Below are positions 7,317 to 17,067 of a stretch of 38,784 nucleotides of DNA, in pieces; positions within the stretch are counted from its first letter, which is position 1, and every line of letters starts with the position of its first letter. A model generated the notes under the pieces. The model had not been told where the DNA came from, did not search any database, and worked only from the letters and a program-made list of their open reading frames with translations. The translations under genes were made by a program, and so were the position numbers. Source of the DNA: CAYYWW01 sp964475515 (lineage in GTDB: Archaea > Aenigmatarchaeota > Aenigmatarchaeia > QMZP01); assembly GCA_964475515.1 (NCBI GenBank), contig CAYYWW010000005.1, forward strand, positions 1 to 38,784, written 5' to 3'.

Positions 7317-8798
7317 ATGCCTGAGGAAATAGTAGAAAAATATGAAATTAGACTTAATGACGTTTCGGCAAAAGTCAAAATAATAAAAAACAAAAAAGAA
7401 TTTGTTCCCATTTACTACTTAATATTTCCGAAAATAAGAGAAGCTACAGAAGCTGCATTGGATTCTATAAGAGAAAAACTTGTAATGGATATAGCGTTAA
7501 ATCCAGAGCAAATAGCTGATAAAGAAGAAATGGAAAAAATAAAAAAGGAATTCCTTGAGAAATCCGTTGGGATGATAAAAGAAGAAATACCAGGCATGTC
7601 AGATGATGAATGCAAGATTCTTGCCGAGATATTGCTTATAAAATCATTAGGACTTGGTGAAATCGAAATTCTATTGAAAGATAAAAACCTTGAAGAAATA
7701 GTTGTAAATAGCGCAAAAGAACCCATATGGGTCTATCACAGAAGAATTGGATGGTTAAAAACAAACATATTCATGCGTTCGGAAACTGAAATATACAATT
7801 ATGCTGCGTCTATAGGTAGAAAGGTGGGCATGCAAATAACTAATCTTAGGCCTTTAATGGATGCGTATCTTACAACAGGCGACAGAGCAAATGCAACCCT
7901 CTTTCCAATAAGTTCAAGTGGAAACACATTAACAATAAGAAAATTTGCCAGCAGACCATGGACTATAACGGATTTTATAGAATTAAAGACATTAACCCCA
8001 GAAACCGCTGCATTTCTTTGGCTGGCAATACAGTATGAACTTAATGTCTTAATAGTCGGTGGTACTGCATCTGGTAAAACAAGTTTACTTAATGTTTTAG
8101 CGACCTTCATACCACCTAATCACAGAATAGTCTCTATCGAAGATACAAGGGAGATTAAATTGCCTAAATTCCTTCACTGGGTGCCATTAACAACAAGACC
8201 TCCAAACCCCGAAGGTAAAGGTGAGGTTAGCATGCTTGACCTTATGATAAACTCGCTAAGAATGAGACCAGATAGAATAATAGTTGGTGAGATAAGAAGG
8301 GCAAGAGAGGCAGAGGTTCTTTTTGAGGCGATACACACCGGGCACTCCGTATACTCAACACTTCACGCCAACACAGCAGATGAGACTATAAGAAGATTGA
8401 CAACCCCTCCTATAAACATATCACCAACACTTTTAGGAGCTCTCGACTTAATAGCAGTCATGCACAGGGACAGGAGAAGAGAGATAAGAAGATTGCTTGA
8501 AGTTTGTGAGCTAACTGGCGGTAGTGGAGATATGAACGTCGAATTGAACCCTATATACAAATGGGTTCCAACTACAGATGAAATAATAGAGCTGAACAAG
8601 CCAACAAGATTGCTTGAGGAACTTAAATTGTATACAGGAATGACCACAGAAGAAGTTGACAATGATCTAAAAGAAAAAATACAAATACTTGATTGGCTTG
8701 TTAAAAATAATGTGAAGGATATAAACAAGGTTGGAAAGGTAATATCAGAATACTACACCAATAAAGAGGAACTTCTCAAAAAAATAAAAAAGAAGTAA
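7317..8798 (+). CDS. type II/IV secretion (TadA/PilB/FlaI-like) hexameric ATPase
   Basis: A 493-residue GspE/VirB11-superfamily ATPase that would power pilus assembly or secretion at the inner face of the membrane. The Walker A GGTASGKT is at 248-255. The Asp-box region SIEDTREIKLP follows, then Walker B RPDRIIVGEIRR (about 317-328) and the His box EAIHTGHSVYSTLHAN. The N-terminal domain (1-240) carries the usual pre-ATPase segment with LKDKNLEEIVVN and the arginine-rich TLTIRKFAS. There is no C-terminal zinc module of PilB type, so it is closest to the TadA/FlaI/archaeal pilus class. It is preceded by the winged-helix gene and followed by the giant surface protein after 90 bp. All catalytic motifs are intact. 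Confidence 0.95.
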   Translation: MPEEIVEKYEIRLNDVSAKVKIIKNKKEFVPIYYLIFPKIREATEAALDSIREKLVMDIALNPEQIADKEEMEKIKKEFLEKSVGMIKEEIPGMSDDECKILAEILLIKSLGLGEIEILLKDKNLEEIVVNSAKEPIWVYHRRIGWLKTNIFMRSETEIYNYAASIGRKVGMQITNLRPLMDAYLTTGDRANATLFPISSSGNTLTIRKFASRPWTITDFIELKTLTPETAAFLWLAIQYELNVLIVGGTASGKTSLLNVLATFIPPNHRIVSIEDTREIKLPKFLHWVPLTTRPPNPEGKGEVSMLDLMINSLRMRPDRIIVGEIRRAREAEVLFEAIHTGHSVYSTLHANTADETIRRLTTPPINISPTLLGALDLIAVMHRDRRREIRRLLEVCELTGGSGDMNVELNPIYKWVPTTDEIIELNKPTRLLEELKLYTGMTTEEVDNDLKEKIQILDWLVKNNVKDINKVGKVISEYYTNKEELLKKIKKK

Positions 8799-8857
8799 GG
8801 CAAGAGTGCCATCAATTATTGCCCCCCTTAATATCGTGGTTCGTATTCTCACTGTAA

Positions 8858-8865
8858 TTTAATTA
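8858..8865 (+). promoter_or_regulatory. possible TATA box of the giant surface protein gene
   Basis: TTTAATTA, 31 nt upstream of ATG 8889, in the 90-bp spacer after the ATPase gene. No Shine-Dalgarno is seen before the ATG, which supports a separate leaderless transcript for the giant gene. Confidence 0.45.
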
Positions 8866-8888
8866 ATGAAAGGAATAAAATATTTACT

Positions 8889-11800
8889 ATGAGGCGGGGT
8901 AGTAAAAAAACTTTTACGCTAACTTTTATTCTATCAATCATAACATTAACATCATTAGCAACTATTTCAATGTTATCCATACTTACCAAAGCAGATTCCC
9001 CGCAGCCAAAAATATTATTGGTAGAAGATGCGCATTTCCTTTTTTCAAATTCTGATGTATCTCCTTATTTCAGAGAGGCTTTGGATGCAAATGGTTATGA
9101 TTATGATATTTATACTGTTTCTGTTTCATCCTCAGATGGACCTGACCTGTCAACTTTGTTGGAATATGATATAGTTGTATGGTTTACTGGAAATGACTAC
9201 AGTGATACATTAACTGCAAATGATAGAAGCAACCTCCAAAATTATTTAGATTCTGGGGGTAAACTTTTCATTACAGGGCAAGATATAGGTTTCGATATCC
9301 ATGATAAAACTTTTTACAGCGATTATTTACATTCCTATTTATGCAAGGACAATTCACAAGATATTGATCTAACAGGCTGGAGCACAAGTCCTGTGGGAAA
9401 AAATTTATTAATAGATATTGACGGTGGTTTAGAAAATCAAAACATACCGTCTGCAATTTATTACCGAGAAGGGAACTCATTATATCGGAAAAATTCTTTT
9501 TATTACTACGAAGTAACTGACAAAATATATATAGAGTGGACTTGGTCACCAAGTACCAGATCTAGATCGAGATGTAAATGCGGATCTGAGGTTATCGATG
9601 AATTTTATTGTAATTATTTTAGGGGGGATTACTGTATTGTTTGTGATAGTGGCGTTGTGTTGCATTCATCGTCACAATTTCCACTACCTGGGGCTATTGA
9701 AGTAGATAGCGGCGGTCCTGATGGATATAAAATTGTCTATTTTGCGTATGGTTTTGAAGGTATCAGCGGTGCTGACAATAGAAAAACTGTTATGCAGCGT
9801 GTCATTGGTTATCTATCCGCCCCTGACACCATAGACACGTTTGTTACACCGGACCCAACGAATTCTACTGCAAGCGTGTATGCACAATGTCTTGACCATC
9901 AATATGAATCCTATGTTCAAGCAGCAGAGTATTTTATTGACTCTACTGGTTCAGGTGGAACAGGAACCTCAATGGATGCCTGGGATGGTATATTTGATCA
10001 AGCAGACGAAATAATAAATGCAACATTTGATACAGCAAGTCTTACCGAAGGTAGTCACACTGTTTACGTTCATTGCCAAGACAAGGATGGATACTGGGGT
10101 AAATTTGACTACTATAATTTTACAGTGGATAGAACACCACCNNNNNNNNNNNNNNNNNNNNNNNNNNNNNNNNNNNNNNNNNNNNNNNNNNNNNNNNNNN
10201 NNNNNNNNNNNNNNNNNNNNNNNNNNNNNNNNNNNNNNNNNCCAAACTATGACTGGGTTGTTTTGGACAGAGAAGCACCATTTATAACCTCGATTGAGCC
10301 TGGAAACAACTCCCATATAAAATCTTCAACCAACATAACAATAACTGTTTCAGATAGTCTTTCTGGAATAAATACCCTTTATTATGACAATGGAAATGGG
10401 ACTAACATTACTTTTTACAACAATACACCGTTTAATCCTGGCTGGACTTCTGAAGGGACTAAGACGTTGACTGTGTGGATTGAAGATAATGCAGGGAACT
10501 GGAATTCAAGTGTATACACGTATGTAGTTGACGAAACACCACCATATTTCGTGTCAGTAAGTCCTTCAAATAATTCTTACGTGAAGTCATCAACAGACAT
10601 AACAATAGATGTCGATGATGTCTTATCCAATATAGATACTGTGTGGTTTGATAATGGGAATGGGACTAATGTGACGTTTACTGATAATGTTGCTTTTAAC
10701 CCGGGTTGGACTAGTGAAGGAACAAGAACGTTGACTGTGTGGGTTAATGACACAGCAGGTAATGTGAATTCAACTGTTTACACATTTATAGTAGACGATA
10801 CCAGCCCGTTTATTCTTTCTTTCTCACCTGCTAATAACTCGAACATAACGTCTTCAACAAACTTTCTGATAGATGTAGCTGATGCTTTGTCCGGTGTTGA
10901 TACATCGTGGTTTGACAACGGCAACGGAACAAATGCGACTTTTGAGGATAACGTTGCTTTTAACCCAGGATTTACCAGTGAAGGTAGTAACATGCTTCAT
11001 GTGTGGGTTAATGATAGCGCTGGTAATATGAATTATACAGTTTATATTTTTACTGTTGACAATACCCCGCCCAATACCACAGACAATGCGACCAGCGACT
11101 GGAGATCCATGAATATGACAATTTTTTTGAATTGTACAGATAACATCACTGCATGCAATGTTACACTGTATTGTATATATGCCACAGATGAATTCCCATG
11201 CACGCCTGGTATTGTTGGTAACTATGTGAATGTTGGTTGTAACAACGGCTCAACATGTAGAAAGTACGTGCGATACAGGTCAAACGATACAGTTGGTAAT
11301 CTAGAAACAACTAAAAACACAACAATGATAAGAATAGATAAGGAAGGTCCGAGTATTGTTATAAACAACCCAAAATCAGGATACAATTATTCTGGTGTAA
11401 TTGAACTATCGGCGAATATAAGTGATTCTGGAATTGGGCAAATACTAAATAACAACGCATCTTATTATATAATTAATGCAAGCAATCTTTCAGAGATTGT
11501 GGAATCAGGAAACTTATCATATCCTTACTGGAATAGCACTTGGAACAGTAGCAATTATACAAATGGGACGTTTGTGTTTAAAATTATCGCTCAAGACACA
11601 TTGGGAAACGGCAAGACTGCTAACACTACATTTTATGTAGACAACCAAGTTCCAACAGCGATTATACACAGCCCATCGGAAATTTATATAAATTCCGATT
11701 TCACTCTCAATTTGGAAGGTATAGCAGTTGATTCTTCTAGGAATTTAACATCATGCGAGTACTATATCTTTAACTCTACAGATATTGTTAACTGGTCGTC

Positions 11801-14800
11801 ACAAACCTTGAATGCTCAAGCATGTACATTCACAGACATCGTTAATATAACGGAGTGGCAGGATGGAAATTATACTATAAACTTTACTGTAAGAGACAAT
11901 CTTGATATGAACGGGACATCTGCATCGTGGTTTTATATCGACAGGCAAAACCCTTCGGCTATTTTCATATCACCTCAAAACCAGTCGTGGCAAAACGGCA
12001 CAATAAGCATTAGTTACAATGTGACAGATGATTTCATATATGAATGTAAATGGAGATGGAAACAAACTGTATGGAGTAGTTATTTCACAATAACATGTGG
12101 TGAAGGGAGTTTCAGTTTTGATACATCTTCCTGTTCTGATACGAACACAAGCGATTGTATAATTCAACTGTATTCAAAAGATTTGGCTGGGAATGAAAAT
12201 GCAACAAATTTATACTTAAATATCGATAACTCTCCACCAAGTGTTACCATAATACAACCATCCGCAGGAAGTTGGCACAGCTCTAATTTTACAGTAAGTT
12301 ATAACGCATACGATAATGTAGGTTCTATTTCTTGTAGTTACAGAATAAATGGTAGTAAAGATTCTGGCTGGATCAATATAGACTGTAATCAAGATGTCAA
12401 GTTGGATATAACTTATTGTCAGACGGAGGGTTCATCTACATGCACATTGTTTATAAACACCACGAACAACGTAGGTATGCGAGCGGAAACCAACAGGAGT
12501 TTTTCCATGGATTTTGGGTACCCGTACTTTGTTTCTGTAACACCAACCAATGGCTCACATATCACGTCATCAACTACCATCACAATAGATGTAAACGATT
12601 CACTCTCCGGTGTAAGCACAGCGTGGTTCGATAATGGTAATGGGACCAATGTAACATTTACGGATAATGTAGCGTTTAATCCAGGGTTTACCTCTGAGGG
12701 TAGCAACATGCTTCATGTGTGGGTTAATGATAGCGCTGGTAATATGAATTATACTATTTATGTCTTTGTGGTTGATGACAGCCCACCAGAAACCTCGAAC
12801 TACTCTTTTAACGTCACTGATAGTTTTTACAACGATACGAGACTTTATGTTGGAGAATCATTGCTTTTCTACGTAAATGTTAGTGATGCAACAAATGTAA
12901 GTTCAGTTATAGCAACGATAAACTCCTCAAATATTGAAGAGAATATTACGCTTTCTCCGTCAAACGGAAATCTTACAAACGATATCTGGAATTTCACATA
13001 CACGCCAACCACTGTTGGAGAGTATAAAATAAAATATTTGTATGTCAGTGACACGTTAGGCAACACCGAAAGGTTAAATGAAACTGTTATAAATTCAACA
13101 TTTACTGTAGTGAATGCATCTCTGAGTGTAAAATTGAGTGGTCAGAAATCAATAAATAGCGGATTTAACGAAACACTAAATATAAGTTTCAATTTTAACA
13201 AAACCGTTACGAATCCCAACCTTGTCGTATATGTTCCCAACAGTTATACAAATTTAACAAGCTACACTTGTTCGTTTGGAAATTCCTGCTCTATTGTAAA
13301 AACAGGGAACACTCTCAACGTAACAACATCAGGAAGTGGTCACCTTTTGTATGTTTCTTCGACTATAAAAGCAAACACCCCAGAAAACGATACAAACACA
13401 ACGTGGCTAACAGAATTTAATAATGCAAACTATTCCGATATAACCACTATAAAAACGCCGTTGTTGAATATAACAGAAATTCTATGCAATGGGAATTCAA
13501 GCTGTATTGTTTATCAGAATATACCATTTAATTTATCTGTTGTTGTGGCCAACCAGAATCAATCAGAACACAGCGGAGATGCAAGAAATGTTTATGTCAA
13601 TTTTACGTCTACTCCTGCTAGTAACATGTCAAAAATAGGTGATCTTTCAAGTGGCCATATCGAAGTAAAGAACTGGACCCTCAACATTTCATCCGCAGGT
13701 TCTTACATTTTTACCATCAAAGTCTGGGAAACTTATGCTGGGGCATACAACACCACTGTAAATAAAACTGTAATCGTAAAGGATACAGAACCTCCAGAAT
13801 TGCTTGAAGTTGGGTTTGATATCGGCAGCAATATTTTCAATGTTAATGAAACTGTGTCTGTTTCTGTGACCGCAAGAGATAACGGAAATATCTCTTATGT
13901 TTGGATGACAATAAATAACTCCAATGGTGTGAAAACAAACCATACGTTAAATCTTACGGCAGGTTCTCTAGACTATGGTATTTGGTCCTTGAATTATACG
14001 GAGACAAACGAGACTGGTGTTTACAATATAACAACCATATACATCAACGACACTGAAAACAATCTGCTAACATATTTACCAAACATGAGTTTCGAAGTAC
14101 GAGAACTTTCAATGAATATTTCTATATCAAATATAAATCCTGATTTTTTGGGAAACGTAACTATATATGCTAACATCTCTGGCAACGCAACAACTATACA
14201 AAGTGTTGCGGCACAAATAAACAAGCCAAGAAATGTAAATGAAACCATTTACCTGAATCCAACATCACAAGTCAATAACACTTACCTATACGCAGGAACA
14301 TATACTAATATTACCCGCTCTGGAAATTATTCAATAAATGTGACCGCACATGCGAGACAAAGCATTTCAAGAACGGAGGGATTTTATGTTGATTATGGAA
14401 ATGTTAGTGTTTCGTATACCAGTGATTCCAGTGAATTATACATACCCGTTGACTCCGGTCCTGTTAATCTAACCTGGTTTATCATTCCATTAAATGGAGA
14501 TGTCATAGATTTAAACGCATATTTGCTTATAGACAACGAAACTGTAATAAACACTACAGCAGGTGAAGTAAAGAACAAGTCTATAGGTAATGTAAGTTAT
14601 GAAGAATATCAAAATGGGAAAATAATAAAATTTGAGATAAACGAAACATCAATAGGATGGACCAATGTGACATTGTTTGTGAATTCAAGCTCATTAAATG
14701 TAAATGCCTCTTCAACCATATTAATAAATGTAACACAAGAGGATCCTATACCACCAAATATAACAGGAATTGTAAATAGTGTCAATAAATCTAACCTATT

Positions 14801-17018
14801 TGAAATTGTTGACATATACGTAAATGCTACTGATAACTCAGTTATAGATAACGTGACTGTGGAGATAACGTATCCTGGTGGTGAAAAGGAAAATTTAACA
14901 GCTATGCACATATCCTCAAATACGTACAAATTAAGATTTTCGAACACCAACGAAACAGGTAATTTCTCTTACAGCGTTTTTGTTTTCGATGTATCGGGAA
15001 ATTCGAATTCCAGTGTGAATGTAGGTAATTTCACTGTGTACGATACATACAATGTCACTGTGTATACACCTTACTCTATATATAATAAGGGAGAAAATGT
15101 TTCCATTCCTATTGTCGTGAAAAACGTTAACAATCAAAATATAAGCGGTTTCAATATTACACTTATTGTTGACAGAGCGGGAACAAACGTAACTGTTGTT
15201 GATAATCAGGTGGTATCAACCGGTTACTTCTTTATTCAAAGTTCTTATCCCCCAATTGATGATAACCCAGTAACATATTATGTTTATGTAAATGTTTCTA
15301 AGAATGGTAATACTGGAGAAAATCAAACACAGTTTAATGTTTCCAAACTTCTAGATCCTGAATTTGTCACGCCAAAAACAGGGAATTATTTTTCACCTGG
15401 ATCTGATGTCCCTGTAAATGTAAGAATTACAAATGAACGTGGTGAAATAGTAACAAATGCAAAAGTTATAGCATATTGCGGCGAGTGTGAAAATGAATAT
15501 TCTATTATAGACTACAATACAAGCACACAAACATATAAAGATGATAGTGCATTTGAAGCTCCAACAAGCGATTTTGCAATATTTATCTACAGTATTGATT
15601 TCTATAAAAACGACCAGGGCTCTCCCCCACCAGGGATTTTATTAACAACTCAATCAACATCAACTACACAACAGTCAGGTGGAGGTGGGACAGGTGGGAC
15701 AGGAACAACAGCAATTGGTGCGGCAGCATGTACACCAGAAGCAGACTATGAAATAAATTGCTCTGATAATATAGATAACGACTGTGACGGGTATATAGAT
15801 CTTAATGATATTGATTGTAGAAATATAATATATGATTTTGATTTCAAGATTCCATCATCAATTAAAGTGGTTAAGGGTGAGAACCAACTAGTTGTGGCAA
15901 CGTTCAAAAACAAAGTTGAAAGCACCATAAAAATCAAACTTTTTGTCAAAAACGAATGCTGCAATCTAACATTCCCAGAGGAGATAGAACTACCACCCCT
16001 CTCTGAAAAACAAATGCTCATAAAAATACATGCATCATTAAAAGAGGAGATAGGAGATCATCTTATAACATTTATTGCAAAGGACTCTTCTGAAAAAACA
16101 ATAATTATGACTGTTAAGGTTGAGGAAAATCAATTCGTTAAGAGATTATCTGGAATGAGCACTATATTGGAAAATCTGAAAGAAACTCTCTTAGAGTATG
16201 AAAAAATTGGCATGAACATAAAATCGGTTAAAGCTAAAATTCTAGATGCAGAGCGGGAGTTAAAAAAAGCGTACGAGGCGATAGAAAATGATGATCTAGA
16301 ACGTTTGGAATTGTCTGTCAGAAGAATAGATACAATAGTGTTTATCGTTTCTATAATCGATATTCCATCAATGGCTTTGATGAAATTTTTGTATCAAAAC
16401 ATGATCTACATAGTCATCGGAATTCTCTCCTTCCTTTTCGGCTCATATTTCACCATAAATCTCATTGTTCCTTACTACAAACTCAAAAAACTTTTGATAG
16501 CACTCTCGAAAGAAGAAAAATCCATAGTGCAAACCAGACGCTCTGCTGAGATACAATATTTCAAGAGGGAAATAGATGAGAATACATTTAGAGGAATAAT
16601 GGTTAAGGAACAAGATAAACTGCTTGCTATAAGATCCAAGAAAAAGGAAACTGAGGAAAAAATAAAGAATTTAATTGAATCTGCTTTCAGTTTAAAACTT
16701 ATGTTGTCTTTCTTCTGGAAAATAGGTAAAATTATGAAAAGTCCTAAAAAATGGATAAAGGCTGTTAAAAAAATGAAAGCTCCAAAAATATCTCTTGAAA
16801 CAATTAAAAAAATAAAAGGACCAACCAAAGCTGAGAGGTGTGAGGAAATTTTCCAGAGAATAGAGAAAATCGAAAAAATGATAAAAAATGTGGACAAAGA
16901 AAATAAGAAGGAGTTCAAAAAGTCCCTCGAGATGGCAAGGGAATCAGCAAAAAGCAACCTCTTTGTGCTTGCAAATTATTATATAGAAAAATGCGAGAAA
17001 ATGGTTAAAAAACGATAG
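8889..17018 (+). CDS. giant Ig-repeat surface protein with cytoplasmic tail (about 2700 aa, contains assembly gap)
   Basis: Domains in order (residue numbers treat the gap as 100 nt): signal sequence or anchor (about 9-33); a glutamine-amidotransferase-like alpha/beta domain (about 38-310, with DIVVWFTGNDYS and YLDSGGKLFITGQDIG) holding a cysteine cluster near 230-255; then about 1900 residues of Ig-like beta domains full of Asn-X-Ser/Thr sequons. Next come a Gly/Thr linker (GGGGTGGTGTT), a MopE-like acidic loop CSDNIDNDCDGYIDLNDIDC, a beta domain with Glu-Cys-Cys, a charged helix, one membrane helix (about 2505-2527), and a very basic roughly 180-residue cytoplasmic coiled-coil tail. The protein is thus outside the cell with a tail inside. 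Its membrane-proximal module is repeated in the protein at 17787. Both sides of the gap are in the same frame only if the gap length is right. Likely role: adhesin or tether served by the neighbouring machine (inference). Confidence 0.85.
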   Translation: MRRGSKKTFTLTFILSIITLTSLATISMLSILTKADSPQPKILLVEDAHFLFSNSDVSPYFREALDANGYDYDIYTVSVSSSDGPDLSTLLEYDIVVWFTGNDYSDTLTANDRSNLQNYLDSGGKLFITGQDIGFDIHDKTFYSDYLHSYLCKDNSQDIDLTGWSTSPVGKNLLIDIDGGLENQNIPSAIYYREGNSLYRKNSFYYYEVTDKIYIEWTWSPSTRSRSRCKCGSEVIDEFYCNYFRGDYCIVCDSGVVLHSSSQFPLPGAIEVDSGGPDGYKIVYFAYGFEGISGADNRKTVMQRVIGYLSAPDTIDTFVTPDPTNSTASVYAQCLDHQYESYVQAAEYFIDSTGSGGTGTSMDAWDGIFDQADEIINATFDTASLTEGSHTVYVHCQDKDGYWGKFDYYNFTVDRTPXXXXXXXXXXXXXXXXXXXXXXXXXXXXXXXXXXPNYDWVVLDREAPFITSIEPGNNSHIKSSTNITITVSDSLSGINTLYYDNGNGTNITFYNNTPFNPGWTSEGTKTLTVWIEDNAGNWNSSVYTYVVDETPPYFVSVSPSNNSYVKSSTDITIDVDDVLSNIDTVWFDNGNGTNVTFTDNVAFNPGWTSEGTRTLTVWVNDTAGNVNSTVYTFIVDDTSPFILSFSPANNSNITSSTNFLIDVADALSGVDTSWFDNGNGTNATFEDNVAFNPGFTSEGSNMLHVWVNDSAGNMNYTVYIFTVDNTPPNTTDNATSDWRSMNMTIFLNCTDNITACNVTLYCIYATDEFPCTPGIVGNYVNVGCNNGSTCRKYVRYRSNDTVGNLETTKNTTMIRIDKEGPSIVINNPKSGYNYSGVIELSANISDSGIGQILNNNASYYIINASNLSEIVESGNLSYPYWNSTWNSSNYTNGTFVFKIIAQDTLGNGKTANTTFYVDNQVPTAIIHSPSEIYINSDFTLNLEGIAVDSSRNLTSCEYYIFNSTDIVNWSSQTLNAQACTFTDIVNITEWQDGNYTINFTVRDNLDMNGTSASWFYIDRQNPSAIFISPQNQSWQNGTISISYNVTDDFIYECKWRWKQTVWSSYFTITCGEGSFSFDTSSCSDTNTSDCIIQLYSKDLAGNENATNLYLNIDNSPPSVTIIQPSAGSWHSSNFTVSYNAYDNVGSISCSYRINGSKDSGWINIDCNQDVKLDITYCQTEGSSTCTLFINTTNNVGMRAETNRSFSMDFGYPYFVSVTPTNGSHITSSTTITIDVNDSLSGVSTAWFDNGNGTNVTFTDNVAFNPGFTSEGSNMLHVWVNDSAGNMNYTIYVFVVDDSPPETSNYSFNVTDSFYNDTRLYVGESLLFYVNVSDATNVSSVIATINSSNIEENITLSPSNGNLTNDIWNFTYTPTTVGEYKIKYLYVSDTLGNTERLNETVINSTFTVVNASLSVKLSGQKSINSGFNETLNISFNFNKTVTNPNLVVYVPNSYTNLTSYTCSFGNSCSIVKTGNTLNVTTSGSGHLLYVSSTIKANTPENDTNTTWLTEFNNANYSDITTIKTPLLNITEILCNGNSSCIVYQNIPFNLSVVVANQNQSEHSGDARNVYVNFTSTPASNMSKIGDLSSGHIEVKNWTLNISSAGSYIFTIKVWETYAGAYNTTVNKTVIVKDTEPPELLEVGFDIGSNIFNVNETVSVSVTARDNGNISYVWMTINNSNGVKTNHTLNLTAGSLDYGIWSLNYTETNETGVYNITTIYINDTENNLLTYLPNMSFEVRELSMNISISNINPDFLGNVTIYANISGNATTIQSVAAQINKPRNVNETIYLNPTSQVNNTYLYAGTYTNITRSGNYSINVTAHARQSISRTEGFYVDYGNVSVSYTSDSSELYIPVDSGPVNLTWFIIPLNGDVIDLNAYLLIDNETVINTTAGEVKNKSIGNVSYEEYQNGKIIKFEINETSIGWTNVTLFVNSSSLNVNASSTILINVTQEDPIPPNITGIVNSVNKSNLFEIVDIYVNATDNSVIDNVTVEITYPGGEKENLTAMHISSNTYKLRFSNTNETGNFSYSVFVFDVSGNSNSSVNVGNFTVYDTYNVTVYTPYSIYNKGENVSIPIVVKNVNNQNISGFNITLIVDRAGTNVTVVDNQVVSTGYFFIQSSYPPIDDNPVTYYVYVNVSKNGNTGENQTQFNVSKLLDPEFVTPKTGNYFSPGSDVPVNVRITNERGEIVTNAKVIAYCGECENEYSIIDYNTSTQTYKDDSAFEAPTSDFAIFIYSIDFYKNDQGSPPPGILLTTQSTSTTQQSGGGGTGGTGTTAIGAAACTPEADYEINCSDNIDNDCDGYIDLNDIDCRNIIYDFDFKIPSSIKVVKGENQLVVATFKNKVESTIKIKLFVKNECCNLTFPEEIELPPLSEKQMLIKIHASLKEEIGDHLITFIAKDSSEKTIIMTVKVEENQFVKRLSGMSTILENLKETLLEYEKIGMNIKSVKAKILDAERELKKAYEAIENDDLERLELSVRRIDTIVFIVSIIDIPSMALMKFLYQNMIYIVIGILSFLFGSYFTINLIVPYYKLKKLLIALSKEEKSIVQTRRSAEIQYFKREIDENTFRGIMVKEQDKLLAIRSKKKETEEKIKNLIESAFSLKLMLSFFWKIGKIMKSPKKWIKAVKKMKAPKISLETIKKIKGPTKAERCEEIFQRIEKIEKMIKNVDKENKKEFKKSLEMARESAKSNLFVLANYYIEKCEKMVKKR
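10142..10241. other. assembly gap (100 N) inside the giant gene
   Basis: A 100-N placeholder. The left flank ends in an Ig-domain boundary (FTVDRTPP) and the right flank starts within another (VLDREAPFITSIEP). The assembler probably failed in a repeat array, so one or more repeats may be missing. True protein length and frame continuity are not known. Confidence 0.98.
10299..11090 (+). repeat. three tandem 264-bp (88-residue) Ig-like repeats; a fourth copy at 12543-12806
   Basis: Repeats start at Pro codons 10299, 10563 and 10827, exactly 264 bp apart. A diverged fourth copy starts at 12543. Shared features are Asn-Asn-Ser, SST, a DNGNGTN motif, FNPG-(W/F)-TSEG, and Asp-x-AGN before the next unit. 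The exact period points to in-frame tandem duplication. Confidence 0.9.
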
Positions 17019-17040
17019 ATTACCATTTCTTTCGTAAAAA

Positions 17041-17048
17041 TTTATATC
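17041..17048 (+). promoter_or_regulatory. TATA box of the KaiC-like gene
   Basis: TTTATATC, 27 nt upstream of ATG 17068. It predicts a leaderless transcript for the KaiC-like gene and its coupled neighbour. Confidence 0.6.
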
Positions 17049-17067
17049 AAAAGCAATAAATTTAAAT

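Noticed and set aside
8796..8835. GGCA-AGAG-TGCC hairpin after the secretion ATPase as a terminator
   Set aside because: The stem is only 4 bp and no T-run follows, so it is too weak to call.
10989..12754. Mobile element as source of the 50-bp identity
   Set aside because: The tract is inside codons of two homologous repeats, in frame, with no terminal repeats or target duplication.
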